A DNA stretch of 23,074 nucleotides from an uncultured Faecalibacterium sp. (GCA_900772565.1 CAAHET010000141.1:1-23074), one strand, 5' to 3'; shown: positions 13,322 to 20,616, numbered from the stretch's first letter. Program-made: numbers and translations. The notes: a model not told the origin generated them from the letters alone.

Positions 13322-13720
13322 TCATGCGGTGGGGCGGCGGGTGGTGGTGCCGGTGCGCACCAGCCGATATTCCCGGGGGCTCAGGCCGTAGCGCTCGTGG
13401 AACAGGCGGTAGAAGTAGCTGGTGTTCTCGTACCCCACCTGCGCGATGATCTGCTGGATGTTCAGGTCGCTGCGGCGCAGCAGCCGCGCGGCAGTCTCCA
13501 TACGGTGCTTTTGCAGCAGCTCCTTGTAGGTGCGCCCGGTCTGGGCGCGCACACACTCGCTGACATACGCCAGCGAAACACCATAAGCCCTTGCCACGTT
13601 GGAAAGGCTGGCCTCACGATAATTGTGGGTGATCTCCTGCAGCGCCGCCTGCACCAGTGCATCGCGGCTCACGGCCTCCATGCGGGCGGGCTGCGTGGAG
13701 CATTCAAGCTTTGCCATCAT
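13322..13720 (-). CDS. Short AraC-family DNA-binding protein
   Basis: 132 residues consisting almost only of an AraC/XylS DNA-binding domain. The first HTH is near residues 38-58 (SLSNVARAYGVSLAYVSECV), then the linker helix with TGRTYKELLQKHRMETAARLL. The second HTH is near 86-109 (LNIQQIIAQVGYENTSYFYRLF) with the closing signature YGLSPREYR. Full AraC regulators are about 280 residues; the N-terminal ligand-binding part is absent. ATG 13720 has GGAGGA 8 bp upstream and is followed at once by a second ATG. The 5' leader contains a G9 tract inside a 10-bp inverted repeat. Like MarA/SoxS-type proteins it may be controlled by its amount rather than by a ligand. No obvious target is adjacent. 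Confidence 0.85.
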   Translation of the reverse strand: MMAKLECSTQPARMEAVSRDALVQAALQEITHNYREASLSNVARAYGVSLAYVSECVRAQTGRTYKELLQKHRMETAARLLRRSDLNIQQIIAQVGYENTSYFYRLFHERYGLSPREYRLVRTGTTTRRPTA

Positions 13721-13739
13721 TGTATCTGTCCTCCGTAAC

Positions 13740-13789
13740 GGTGCGGCGGGCGGGGGACTGGGGGGGGGAAGCCGGACCACCCGCCGCAC
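13740..13789 (-). promoter_or_regulatory. G9 tract inside an inverted repeat, leader of the AraC-type gene
   Basis: GTGCGGCGGG (plus 13741-13750) is the inverted complement of CCCGCCGCAC (13780-13789). Between them is GGGGG-ACT followed by nine Gs (13760-13768). The plus strand has enough adjacent G runs to form a quadruplex. The tract sits 40-48 bp upstream of the ATG. I see no convincing promoter for this gene between 13790 and 13900. Confidence 0.5.
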
Positions 13790-13900
13790 GATAACTGCGG
13801 AGCCCTTTTAGGGCTCTTATACCTTGAATACGAATGACCCGCCGCAAACATTGCAGAAAAGATAAAAATTTTTTAGTCAATTTTCGTTGTAGGGGGAGAA

Positions 13901-14158
13901 CCCCCTCAGTCGCCTGCGGTGCCAGCTCCCCCAAGGGGGCGCCTTTGGCATGGCGGCAAAGTTTCTTGTTGCATTTGATACTTTAAAATATGGCTAGCGG
14001 CGTGCGCCCTCTCCGTCATCGCTGCGCGATGCCACCTCTCCCAAGGGGAGAGGCAAGAGCACTGCCGGAAGCTTCCTCGTTTCTCCTAACACTTTAGCAA
14101 CGAACGTAATGCCTTGGCTCCCCCTTCGGGGGAGCTGGCGCGGGAGCGCCTGAGAGGG
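13901..14158. repeat. Palindromic mosaic repeat, copy C (about 258 bp)
   Basis: Same module order and orientation as copy B: CCCCCTCAGTC, GATACTTTAAAA, CGGCGTGCGCCCTCTCCGTCA, the GCGATGCC hairpin, CTCTCCCAAGGGGAGAGGC, ACACTTTAGC, GGCTCCCCCTTCGGGGGAGC and GCGCCTGAGAGGG. It is non-coding and fills the gap between the AraC-type gene and phoU. Confidence 0.8.
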
Positions 14159-14170
14159 CGTGCTCCCACC

Positions 14171-14207
14171 GAAAAAGGCTGCCTGCCGGGTGGCAGACAG
14201 CCTTTTC
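14171..14207 (-). terminator. Terminator of the pst-phoU operon
   Basis: On the minus strand AAAAGGCTG-CTGCC pairs with GGCAG-CAGCCTTTTT around a short loop. It lies about 47 bp past the phoU stop. Confidence 0.82.
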
Positions 14208-14253
14208 CAGAAGAAAATAAGGAAAACACGCGCCCAAAAGGGCAGAGTGAGTA

Positions 14254-14922
14254 TCAGAACATACTTTCGTCCTTGTAGCGCCCGGTGCGCACGAACTGCA
14301 CCCACTCGGCTACGTTCACGGCGTGGTCGCCGATGCGCTCCAGATACTTGATGACCATCAAAAGATCCAGCGCGGCATCCACCTTGGCGGGGTCGGCGGC
14401 GATCTCCTGTGCCAGCGTGTGCTTGATGGCGTTGAAGTCGTAGTCCACGGCGTCGTCTGCGGCGATGACGCGACGGGCAGCCACCTCGTCCTCGGCGGTC
14501 AGGGCATCCATGGCATCGATGATCATCTGGTAGGCCTTGCGTCCCATGGCGATGGCCTGACTGACGGCGGGGTCGCCCTCCTTGCGCACGGTGACTAGAT
14601 GCGGGATGATCTCCGCAATATCCGAAGCGTGGTCGCCCATGCGCTCGATATCGGTAACCACCTTCATGGCGGTGGAAATGTGGCGCAGATCGCCCGCTAC
14701 GGGCTGCTGGCGCAGCAGCAGGGTCATGCAGCGGTGCTCGATGTCCCGCTCCATGTTGTTGATGCGGTCATCCCCCTGCACGATCTTCTGGGCGGCTACG
14801 GTGTCGGCGGTGCACAGCGCTTCCAGCGCGTTCTCCACGGCCTCGGCGGCGTTCTGCCCCATCTCCACCAGTGCGGTCCTGAGGGCTTCCAGATCGCTGT
14901 CGTATTGTTTGCGAATGCTCAT
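14254..14922 (-). CDS. phoU: Phosphate uptake regulator PhoU
   Basis: A cytoplasmic metal-binding adaptor that restrains the Pst transporter and, where present, the PhoR kinase when phosphate is plentiful. The 222 residues form the usual two copies of a three-helix bundle. Each copy ends with a metal motif: DIERMGDHASDIAE in the first half and YLERIGDHAVNVAE in the second. GGAGGA lies upstream of ATG 14922. It is the last gene of the pst operon, 19 bp after pstB. No PhoR/PhoP pair lies in the window. Confidence 0.95.
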   Translation of the reverse strand: MSIRKQYDSDLEALRTALVEMGQNAAEAVENALEALCTADTVAAQKIVQGDDRINNMERDIEHRCMTLLLRQQPVAGDLRHISTAMKVVTDIERMGDHASDIAEIIPHLVTVRKEGDPAVSQAIAMGRKAYQMIIDAMDALTAEDEVAARRVIAADDAVDYDFNAIKHTLAQEIAADPAKVDAALDLLMVIKYLERIGDHAVNVAEWVQFVRTGRYKDESMF

Positions 14923-14941
14923 TGCTTTGTTCCTCCCTGCA

Positions 14942-15709
14942 TTAACCGAACCGGCCGGAGATGTAGTCCTCGGTGCGCTTGTCCCGGGGCGTGCTGAAGA
15001 TCTGGTTCGTGGGGCCAACCTCCACCAGTTCACCCAGCAGGAAGAAGGCGGTGCGGTCGCTGATACGGGCAGCCTGCTGCATATTGTGGGTGACGATGAC
15101 CACGGTGTAGTTCTTTTTCAGCTCGCTCATCAGCTCTTCCACCTTCATGGTAGAGCCGGGGTCCAGTGCGCTGGTGGGCTCGTCCATCAGCAGCACCTCG
15201 GGCTTGACCGCCAGAGCACGGGCGATGCAAAGACGCTGCTGCTGCCCGCCGGAAAGGCCAAGGGCGCTCTTTTTCAGGCGGTCCTTCACCTCGTCCCACA
15301 GGGCTGCGCCCCGCAGCGAGCTTTCTACCAGCTCATCCAACTCGGCCTTATTGCGCACGCCGTGCAGCTTGGGGCCGTAGGTGATGTTGTCGTAGATGCT
15401 CATGGGGAAGGGGTTTGCCTTCTGGAACACCATGCCCACACGGCGGCGCAGGTCGGTCAGCTCCATCTCGCGGGCAAAGATGTCCTCGCCCTTCAGCCGT
15501 ATATCGCCCTCGATGCGCACGCCCGGCACAAGGTCGTTCATGCGGTTCAGGGTCTTTAAAAAGGTGGACTTTCCGCAGCCGGAGGGGCCGATCAGTGCGG
15601 TGATCTCCCGCTCGCCCACATCCAGCGAAATGCTCTTCAGCGCCTTGAAGTCGCCGTACCAGAGGTTCAGATCCTTTGCCGATATCACCGGCACATTCGT
15701 GTTTTCCAT
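14942..15709 (-). CDS. pstB: Phosphate ABC transporter ATPase PstB
   Basis: The ATP-hydrolysing subunit of the high-affinity phosphate importer PstSCAB. Its 255 residues contain Walker A GPSGCGKST, the Q-loop in VGMVFQKANPFPMSIYDN, the ABC signature LSGGQQQR, Walker B VLLMDEP followed by TSALDPGST, and the switch His in VIVTHNM. I prefer ATG 15709 because GAGG sits 6 bp upstream. The in-frame ATG 15721 adds four residues and has no ribosome site. The pstA-pstB gap of about 210 bp holds repeat copy D, which is unusual inside a pst operon. Confidence 0.96.
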   Translation of the reverse strand: MENTNVPVISAKDLNLWYGDFKALKSISLDVGEREITALIGPSGCGKSTFLKTLNRMNDLVPGVRIEGDIRLKGEDIFAREMELTDLRRRVGMVFQKANPFPMSIYDNITYGPKLHGVRNKAELDELVESSLRGAALWDEVKDRLKKSALGLSGGQQQRLCIARALAVKPEVLLMDEPTSALDPGSTMKVEELMSELKKNYTVVIVTHNMQQAARISDRTAFFLLGELVEVGPTNQIFSTPRDKRTEDYISGRFG

Positions 15710-15752
15710 AGAGTACCTCATATTTTATAGGACGATCGCGTTTTTTCAGCAT

Positions 15753-15899
15753 CCTCGCCCTCTCCGTCATTGCTTGCGCAATGCCACCTCTCCCAAAGTG
15801 AGAGGCCTTGGCAGTCCATGCGAAGCTTTCGGTTTCGCCAGAGGCTCTCCCTTTGGGAGAGCTGTCGAGACACGAAGTGCCGAGACTGAGAGGGCGAGG
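15753..15899. repeat. Palindromic mosaic repeat, copy D (147 bp)
   Basis: Perfect 12-bp inverted ends CCTCGCCCTCTC (15753-15764) and GAGAGGGCGAGG (15888-15899). The interior is nearly identical to copy E read in reverse, except that E carries an extra module of about 50 bp. It lies between pstA and pstB. Confidence 0.85.
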
Positions 15900-15923
15900 C
15901 CGCTATCAAATATCTGCAATCTT

Positions 15924-16781
15924 TTACTGCTTCTGTTTCAGTTTCGTTTTCGCCAGCCGTGCTGCCAGATTGATGAGCAGCACCAGCACCAGCAGCACTG
16001 CGCCGATGCCCCATGCGGAGGTGAAATCGCCGTCCTCAAAGGCGCGCAGATACAGCAGCACCGACAGGGTAGCGCCGTTAGAGGTGTAGGCCTTGAATAC
16101 GCTCTTGGCGATCACCTCTGCCGCACCGGCGGTAAACAGCAGCGCGGCACTTTCGCCCACGATGCGTCCTACCGCCAGAATGCAGCCGGTGACGATGCCG
16201 TCGATGCTGCAAGGCAGCACGATGGTGCGGATGATGTGCCACTTGCCTGCACCCAGACCCATGGCACCCTCACGGTAGCCCTGCGGCACCGTTTTGAGGG
16301 ATTCCTGTGTGGTGCGGATGATGGTGGGCAGGTTCATCACCACCAGCGTCAGACTGCCGGATAAAAGACAGGTCTGGAAGCCCAGCGCCTGACTGAACAC
16401 CAGCATACCCACCAAGCCGTAGATGATGCTGGGGATACCCGCCAGCGTTTCGTTGGTGAACTCGATGATCTCGATGAGCCGCCGGTTGGAAGCGTATTCG
16501 GTCAGGTAGACCGCCGCACCCACGCCCAGCGGCAATACGATGAGTAATGTCAGCACAATGACATACAGGGTGTTGAGGATGGCGGGCAGGATGCCGTCGG
16601 TCTTTTTCAGCACACTGGCGGTGGTGGAAAGGAACTTCCAGCTGATGTGGGGGATGCCCCGCACCAGCACCATGCCGATGATCCCGGCAACCAGTACCAT
16701 CACCAGCACTGCGCTTGCCCAGACCAGCACGGTCATTACCCGGTTCCATGCCCGGCGGGAGGGCGAAAAGCCGTTATTCAT
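15924..16781 (-). CDS. pstA: Phosphate ABC transporter permease PstA
   Basis: One of the two membrane-spanning subunits of the phosphate importer. Its 285 residues hold six predicted helices and the permease coupling (EAA-like) loop EGAMGLGAGKWHIIRTIVLP that contacts PstB. The family stretches TNETLAGIPSIIYGLVGM and AVGRIVGESAALLFTAG are also present. GGGAGG precedes ATG 16779-16781. The gene overlaps the end of pstC by 8 bp, a sign of translational coupling. Confidence 0.95.
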   Translation of the reverse strand: MNNGFSPSRRAWNRVMTVLVWASAVLVMVLVAGIIGMVLVRGIPHISWKFLSTTASVLKKTDGILPAILNTLYVIVLTLLIVLPLGVGAAVYLTEYASNRRLIEIIEFTNETLAGIPSIIYGLVGMLVFSQALGFQTCLLSGSLTLVVMNLPTIIRTTQESLKTVPQGYREGAMGLGAGKWHIIRTIVLPCSIDGIVTGCILAVGRIVGESAALLFTAGAAEVIAKSVFKAYTSNGATLSVLLYLRAFEDGDFTSAWGIGAVLLVLVLLINLAARLAKTKLKQKQ

Positions 16782-17688
16782 CGCGGTTTCCTCCCTTCAG
16801 AACTACATTCAGTACAACGTTGATGAGCATGATGAACACGAACAGCACCAGCGCGATGCTGAACAGTGCCTGCCGCTGCAAGCCGCCGGCGTAGCTCATT
16901 TCCTTGGCGATGGCGGTGGTCAGCAAAGTAACGCTGCGGAACAGGCTGTCCGGCATATTGGGGCTGTTGCCCGCCACCATCATCACAGCCATGGCTTCGC
17001 CGATGGCGCGGCCGATGCCCAGCACAACGCCTGCGGCAATGCCGCTTTTGGCTGCCGGGATGCTGATCTTGAACCATGTTTCGGTGTCGGTAGCGCCCAG
17101 CGCAAGACTGCCCTGCTCATACTCCGGCGGCACGGCGTTGAGCGCCGTCACCGACACGGACACGATGCTGGGCAGGATCATGATGGAAAGCACCACGATG
17201 GCGCTGAGCAGGCAGGCACCGGAAGCCTTGCCGAAAGCTTTTGCCACGGCAGGCACCAGCACCTGCATACCCAAAAGGCCGAACACCACGCTGGGGATGC
17301 CGGACAGCAGCTCGATGGCGGTGACCACCACGGTGCGCAGCTTGGGGTCTGCGGCCTTGGAGAGGAACACTGCCGTCAGCAGGCCGATGGGCACGCCGAT
17401 GATGGTAGCGCCCAGCGTGCCGTAGACGCTGGACAGGATGAAGGGCAGGATGCCGAACAGCGGCTCTGCCGCAGTGGACGCCCATTTTGTGCCGAACAGG
17501 AACTTGAACAGGCCGATTTTATGGATAGCCGGCACGCCGGAGACCACCATGTACACCGAGATGAGCACCACACAGCACACCGCCAGCATTCCGCACAGGA
17601 AGAAGAGGAAATTCATCACCGCTTCCAGCCAGTCGGCGGGGGTGCGGGGTAGGCGTACCCGGCGCAAAGAAGAGGTTGTATTTTTCAT
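16774..17688 (-). CDS. pstC: Phosphate ABC transporter permease PstC
   Basis: The second permease of the phosphate importer, 304 residues. It has a basic N-terminus, about six helices, ELLSGIPSVVFGLLGMQVLVP, and the coupling loop EQGSLALGATDTETWFKISIP, followed by GIGRAIGEAMAVMMVAGN. ATG 17688 has AGGA 7 bp upstream, a weaker site than its neighbours have. It is separated from pstS by a terminator-like hairpin and repeat copy E, so expression of pstC relative to pstS is probably lowered. Confidence 0.95.
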   Translation of the reverse strand: MKNTTSSLRRVRLPRTPADWLEAVMNFLFFLCGMLAVCCVVLISVYMVVSGVPAIHKIGLFKFLFGTKWASTAAEPLFGILPFILSSVYGTLGATIIGVPIGLLTAVFLSKAADPKLRTVVVTAIELLSGIPSVVFGLLGMQVLVPAVAKAFGKASGACLLSAIVVLSIMILPSIVSVSVTALNAVPPEYEQGSLALGATDTETWFKISIPAAKSGIAAGVVLGIGRAIGEAMAVMMVAGNSPNMPDSLFRSVTLLTTAIAKEMSYAGGLQRQALFSIALVLFVFIMLINVVLNVVLKGGNRDE

Positions 17689-17701
17689 AACGCGATCCTA
17701 T

Positions 17702-17747
17702 AAAAAGCCGCACCAGCCCAGCCTTTTAGGGCAGGCCGACGCGGCGG
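17702..17747 (-). terminator. Imperfect terminator-like hairpin between pstS and pstC
   Basis: On the minus strand GCCGC...GCGGC (plus 17741-17745 and 17707-17711), with partial inner pairing (GCC/GGC), is followed by TTTTTA. A leaky terminator here would give more pstS than pstCAB, as is usual in pst operons. The inner stem has mismatches. Confidence 0.45.
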
Positions 17748-17763
17748 GGTATTTTGTGAACGG

Positions 17764-17959
17764 CCTCGCCCTCTCAGTCTCGGCACTTCGTGTCTCGACA
17801 GCTCTCCCAAAGGGAGAGCCTCTGGCGAAACCGGAGACTTTGCATGGACTGCCAAGGCCTCTCCCTTTGAGGAAAGACTTCCCCCGCGCCGGGGGAAGAT
17901 GTCGCGTAGCGACAAAAGGGGGAGTGTGGCATTGCGCAAGCAATGACGGAGAGGGCGAG
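17764..17959. repeat. Palindromic mosaic repeat, copy E (196 bp), inverted relative to D
   Basis: Starts CCTCGCCCTCTC and ends GAGAGGGCGAG. Its reverse complement follows copy D almost base for base. The exception is an extra module (CTTCCCCCG..CGGGGGAAG, GTCGCGTAGCGACA, AAAGGGGGA) that is shared with copy A. It lies between pstS and pstC. Confidence 0.85.
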
Positions 17960-17970
17960 CCCGCTAACCG

Positions 17971-18864
17971 TTACTCGTTCACGGGCACAGCGCCTGCGGT
18001 GCGGATGAGGTCGGCAGCGTCCTTGCTGGTGGCAAAGTCCACAAAGGCCTGTGCCTGCTCAGACAGGGCAACGCTCTTGTTGGTGACGAACACGAAGGGA
18101 CGCTGGATCTTGTAGCTGCCATCTTTCACGGTGTCCTCGCTGCACGCCACGCCCTCCACGGTGACCATGGCAACGGTGTCGCCCACAGCGGACAGAGAAG
18201 CGTAGCCGATGGCCAGCGGGTTTGCTTCCACAGCGCTGATGACAGCGCCGGTAGCGGTCAGCTCCTGTGCGTACTTGCAGCTGTCCTTCACATCCACGAT
18301 GCTCTCAAAGCCATCGCGGGTGCCGGAACCGGCCTCACGGCCCACCAGAACGATCTCGCCGTCATCGCCGCCGACATCCTTCCAGTTGGTGATCTCGCCG
18401 GTGAACATCTTCTTGAGCTGCTCCACGGTCAGGTCAGCGACCTTGCTGTCCTTGTTCACGATGATGGCAATGCCGTCCAGCGCCACGATGGTGCCGTCCA
18501 CATCGTTCTTCTCGTCGTCCTTCAGGGCGCGGGAGGACAGGCCGATGTCCAGCGTCTTGTCGGTAGCGCCGGTGATGCCTGCGCCGGAACCGGTGGGGTC
18601 GTAGCTGACGGTGACGCCCGGCTCGACCTCGGCAAAGCCCTCGGTCAGGGCGGCGATGACGTTCTTCATGGAAGTAGAACCGCCGGTAGCAACGTTGCCG
18701 CTCAGGGTACCGGCTGCCTGCCCGGCAGCGGAAGAAACGGTGGTGGAAGCAGAAGCAGCGGTGCTGGATGCGGAAGAAGCAGAACCGCCGCAGGCAGTCA
18801 GAGCAGCAGCCGCAGCAGCTGCACCGCAAACGGTCAGAAACGAACGACGAGAGATCTTTTTCAT
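17971..18864 (-). CDS. pstS: Phosphate-binding lipoprotein PstS
   Basis: The extracellular, lipid-anchored phosphate receptor of the Pst importer. Residues 1-25 are a signal peptide with the twin-arginine-like SRRSFL motif and the lipobox LTAC, C25 being the lipidated residue. A Ser/Ala/Thr linker (about 26-50) is followed by the PstS fold: GSTSMKNVI, DPTGSGAGI, DIGLSSRAL, IAIIVNKDS, LKKMFTGEITNW and VGREAGSGTRDGFE, the phosphate-contacting loops. GGAGGA precedes ATG 18864. It is first in the pstS-C-A-B-phoU operon. The leader has a -10 (TAGAAT) without a -35, as in activator-dependent promoters, and a hairpin followed by Ts just before the ribosome site. Confidence 0.95.
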   Translation of the reverse strand: MKKISRRSFLTVCGAAAAAAALTACGGSASSASSTAASASTTVSSAAGQAAGTLSGNVATGGSTSMKNVIAALTEGFAEVEPGVTVSYDPTGSGAGITGATDKTLDIGLSSRALKDDEKNDVDGTIVALDGIAIIVNKDSKVADLTVEQLKKMFTGEITNWKDVGGDDGEIVLVGREAGSGTRDGFESIVDVKDSCKYAQELTATGAVISAVEANPLAIGYASLSAVGDTVAMVTVEGVACSEDTVKDGSYKIQRPFVFVTNKSVALSEQAQAFVDFATSKDAADLIRTAGAVPVNE

Positions 18865-18883
18865 GATAGAATTTCCTCCATTA

Positions 18884-18904
18884 AAAACCCGGGCTCCCGC
18901 CCGG
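18884..18904 (-). promoter_or_regulatory. Terminator-like hairpin in the pstS leader
   Basis: On the minus strand CCGGGC-GGGA-GCCCGG is followed by GTTTTTAA and then the ribosome site. It lies between the predicted promoter and the gene, so it could attenuate transcription or stabilise the 5' end. Confidence 0.5.
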
Positions 18905-18939
18905 CACTGTCTTTTTGTGTTTTCCTTGGGAACGGCCTT

Positions 18940-18999
18940 ATTCTACCGCTTTGCCGCCCTTGCTGCGACCATGGACGTGCAAAAAGTGCGTAAAACTTT
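18940..18999 (-). promoter_or_regulatory. pstS promoter with possible Pho box
   Basis: A -10 TAGAAT (plus 18940-18945) lacks a consensus -35. About 30 bp upstream on the minus strand is an 11-bp spaced direct repeat, TTTTACGCACT then TTTTGCACG (plus 18978-18999). This is the spacing expected of PhoP/PhoB half-sites. Regulator identity is inferred. Confidence 0.4.
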
Positions 19000-19045
19000 G
19001 TGCACATTGCCAGCCTCAATGTAAAAAACAGGTAATGCGGCACAA

Positions 19046-19091
19046 AACAAAAAGCCGCCGGGCACTCCTGTTTCCAAGAGTGCCCGGCGGC
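19046..19091 (-). terminator. Terminator of the two-lipoprotein operon
   Basis: A perfect 14-bp stem GCCGCCGGGCACTC (19054-19067) with its complement (19078-19091) is followed on the minus strand by TTTTTG. Confidence 0.93.
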
Positions 19092-19106
19092 GGGGTATAT
19101 TCGGTT

Positions 19107-19592
19107 TTACTCTACGCGACCCGTTACGGTCTTTCCGTTATAGAAGAACACGACAGTTTTCTGTCCATACTTTACGCGCAGCTCATAAGTACCCGTGTTG
19201 TATTTTTCTTCCACGCCATTCTCTGTTTCCAGATAGAACTGCAACACACCGTTGTACACCGCTTTCTGATACGGCTCAGCCGTCAGAGGCTTGCACTTGA
19301 ACTTCAAAGTCTGTTCTGTGCCGTCCGTGTCGCGGAAAATACAGACGATATCCTCCGGTGCAATATTCACAGTCTCACTGCTGTTGTTCAGGATCGTGAA
19401 CTCTGTCCGGTAGGTGATCTGCCTGTTAATACCGCCGCTGGTAAACGGAAGTGCACAGGTAAAGACTACGTCTCCCACCGATACAGTTGCAAGGGTGGTG
19501 TCCTCGATCTGTCCGCAGCCGGTCAAAGCCCCTGCGGCAGTCAGCACCAGTGCCCCGGCGCTGAGCTTGAGAAATGTTCTGCGGTCGATCAT
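19107..19592 (-). CDS. Small Tat-signal lipoprotein, unknown function
   Basis: 161 residues. The N-terminus has DRRTFLK, a good twin-arginine motif, a hydrophobic stretch and the lipobox LTGC with C26 as the lipid anchor. The mature part (about 27-161) is rich in beta-strand-like segments (RTEFTILNNSSETVNIAPED, LRVKYGQKTVVFFYNGK), suggesting an immunoglobulin-like extracellular domain. I do not recognise a named family. AGGAGG lies 8 bp before ATG 19592. It is 36 bp downstream of a second, similarly built lipoprotein gene and shares its promoter and terminator. Composition is more AT-rich than in neighbouring genes. Confidence 0.75.
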   Translation of the reverse strand: MIDRRTFLKLSAGALVLTAAGALTGCGQIEDTTLATVSVGDVVFTCALPFTSGGINRQITYRTEFTILNNSSETVNIAPEDIVCIFRDTDGTEQTLKFKCKPLTAEPYQKAVYNGVLQFYLETENGVEEKYNTGTYELRVKYGQKTVVFFYNGKTVTGRVE

Positions 19593-19628
19593 AGCGATGC
19601 ACCTCCTGTGCTTCTACTTTATAAATTG

Positions 19629-20165
19629 TCAGATGAGCTCCCGCAGTGCAACATATCTGCCGTCCTGCTTCAACAGATACATCGTTGCGGTATTTCCAGC
19701 GATTTTAATGGTCAACTCAGCCGGTGTACCTCTCTTATATGCTTCCAATGCCGTTTCTGTTTTAAAGTTCATTTTCAGATCCACTGTGGTCTTTCCAAAC
19801 AGCGCGCCCCACATAAAGTTAGAGGCGATCAGCGTGCCCTTTACAGGCTCCACCGTTTCCAGCTGTTCATCGCCCACGCAGGCCTTGAACATTCCATCAT
19901 AGCCCGTAGCCTGAAACTCGTTTTCACTGCCCTCAAACTTCAGTGTAGCCTTAGCGATCAAAGATTTTGTCAGGCCGGTCATCTCTGTGCCGTTAACACC
20001 GATATCCAGATCATGGATGCTGACCCGATACTGCCCCAGCCGGACCTCGTTGGGGGCTAGTGTATTACTATCACCGCAGCCGCCCAGCAGACCGGTCATG
20101 GATACTGCCACTGCTGCCGCAGCAGTAGTCTTTAAAAACGAACGACGATCCATTTTCATAGTCAT
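19629..20165 (-). CDS. Small Tat-signal lipoprotein, unknown function
   Basis: 178 residues from ATG 20165, chosen because GAGGAGG lies about 9 bp upstream; 15 more upstream codons are open but cross the leader. Residues 6-12 are DRRSFLK (twin-arginine motif), followed by an Ala/Val core and the lipobox LGGC with C30. The mature part has VRLGQYRVSIHDLDIGVNG, LKFEGSENEFQATGYDGM and a C-terminal VALRELI. No family is recognised. It is first of a two-gene operon with the lipoprotein at 19107-19592 and shares its signal-peptide design, so the two may be partners or diverged duplicates. Similarity of the mature parts is weak by eye. Confidence 0.75.
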   Translation of the reverse strand: MTMKMDRRSFLKTTAAAAVAVSMTGLLGGCGDSNTLAPNEVRLGQYRVSIHDLDIGVNGTEMTGLTKSLIAKATLKFEGSENEFQATGYDGMFKACVGDEQLETVEPVKGTLIASNFMWGALFGKTTVDLKMNFKTETALEAYKRGTPAELTIKIAGNTATMYLLKQDGRYVALRELI

Positions 20166-20200
20166 AATATAAGCCCTCCTCAAAAGCTTTTTGTAACCTA

Positions 20201-20228
20201 AGAGTACCACATTTTACTATGTTGTCAA
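20201..20228 (-). promoter_or_regulatory. Promoter of the two-lipoprotein operon
   Basis: On the minus strand TTGACA (plus 20223-20228), 16 bp, TACTCT (plus 20201-20206); the start is about 30 nt before the ATG. Confidence 0.65.
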
Positions 20229-20480
20229 CTATCGGAATTTAGATTTCACCATTTTGTCGTTCCTTATATTGCGCGTTTTTTCTGCCCGCAGGGAACATGT
20301 ATGCCTAGCACGCACAGCACACCGGTTTTGAGGTAAAACACCGCCAGTGGTAAACGCCGGATCGGAATACTCAGCCACGGGCAAAGCACTGTCTGCTGCC
20401 GAGTGCTGCGCGCCGGAAAGCCTTTCCCGCCGCGATTCCGGGCGTTTGCGCGGGAATTTCCGCTTTTTTCGGCGCCGCTC

Positions 20481-20509
20481 TTGCTTTTTGCAGCCAATTG
20501 TGGTAATAT
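20481..20509 (+). promoter_or_regulatory. Promoter of tRNA-Lys
   Basis: TTGCTT (20481-20486), 17 bp, TAATAT (20504-20509), about 30 bp before the tRNA 5' end. The stretch 20229-20480 holds no gene I can support. Confidence 0.6.
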
Positions 20510-20540
20510 TATTCGGCAGTATTGTTTTGCTGCGGAATAT

Positions 20541-20616
20541 GCGCTCGTAGCTCAGCCGGTAGAGCATCTGACTTTTAATCAGAGGGTCAGGGATTCGAGT
20601 TCCCTCGAGCGCACCA
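20541..20616 (+). tRNA. tRNA-Lys (anticodon TTT)
   Basis: A complete cloverleaf can be drawn. Acceptor arms are GCGCTCG (20541-20547) and CGAGCGC (20606-20612), and the D arm is GCTC..GAGC. The anticodon arm TCTGA-CTTTTAA-TCAGA has TTT at 20574-20576. The T loop is in GGATTCGAGTTCC, the discriminator is A, and CCA is encoded at 20614-20616. Its 3' end is the likely integration site of the adjacent mobile element. Confidence 0.97.

Noticed and set aside
12283..14158. Repeat copies B and C as a CRISPR array
   Set aside because: Units are long, palindromic and mosaic, far apart, and without regular spacers or cas genes.
20229..20480. Small ORFs upstream of tRNA-Lys
   Set aside because: Short frames on both strands lack ribosome sites and recognisable sequence; only the tRNA promoter is supported here.
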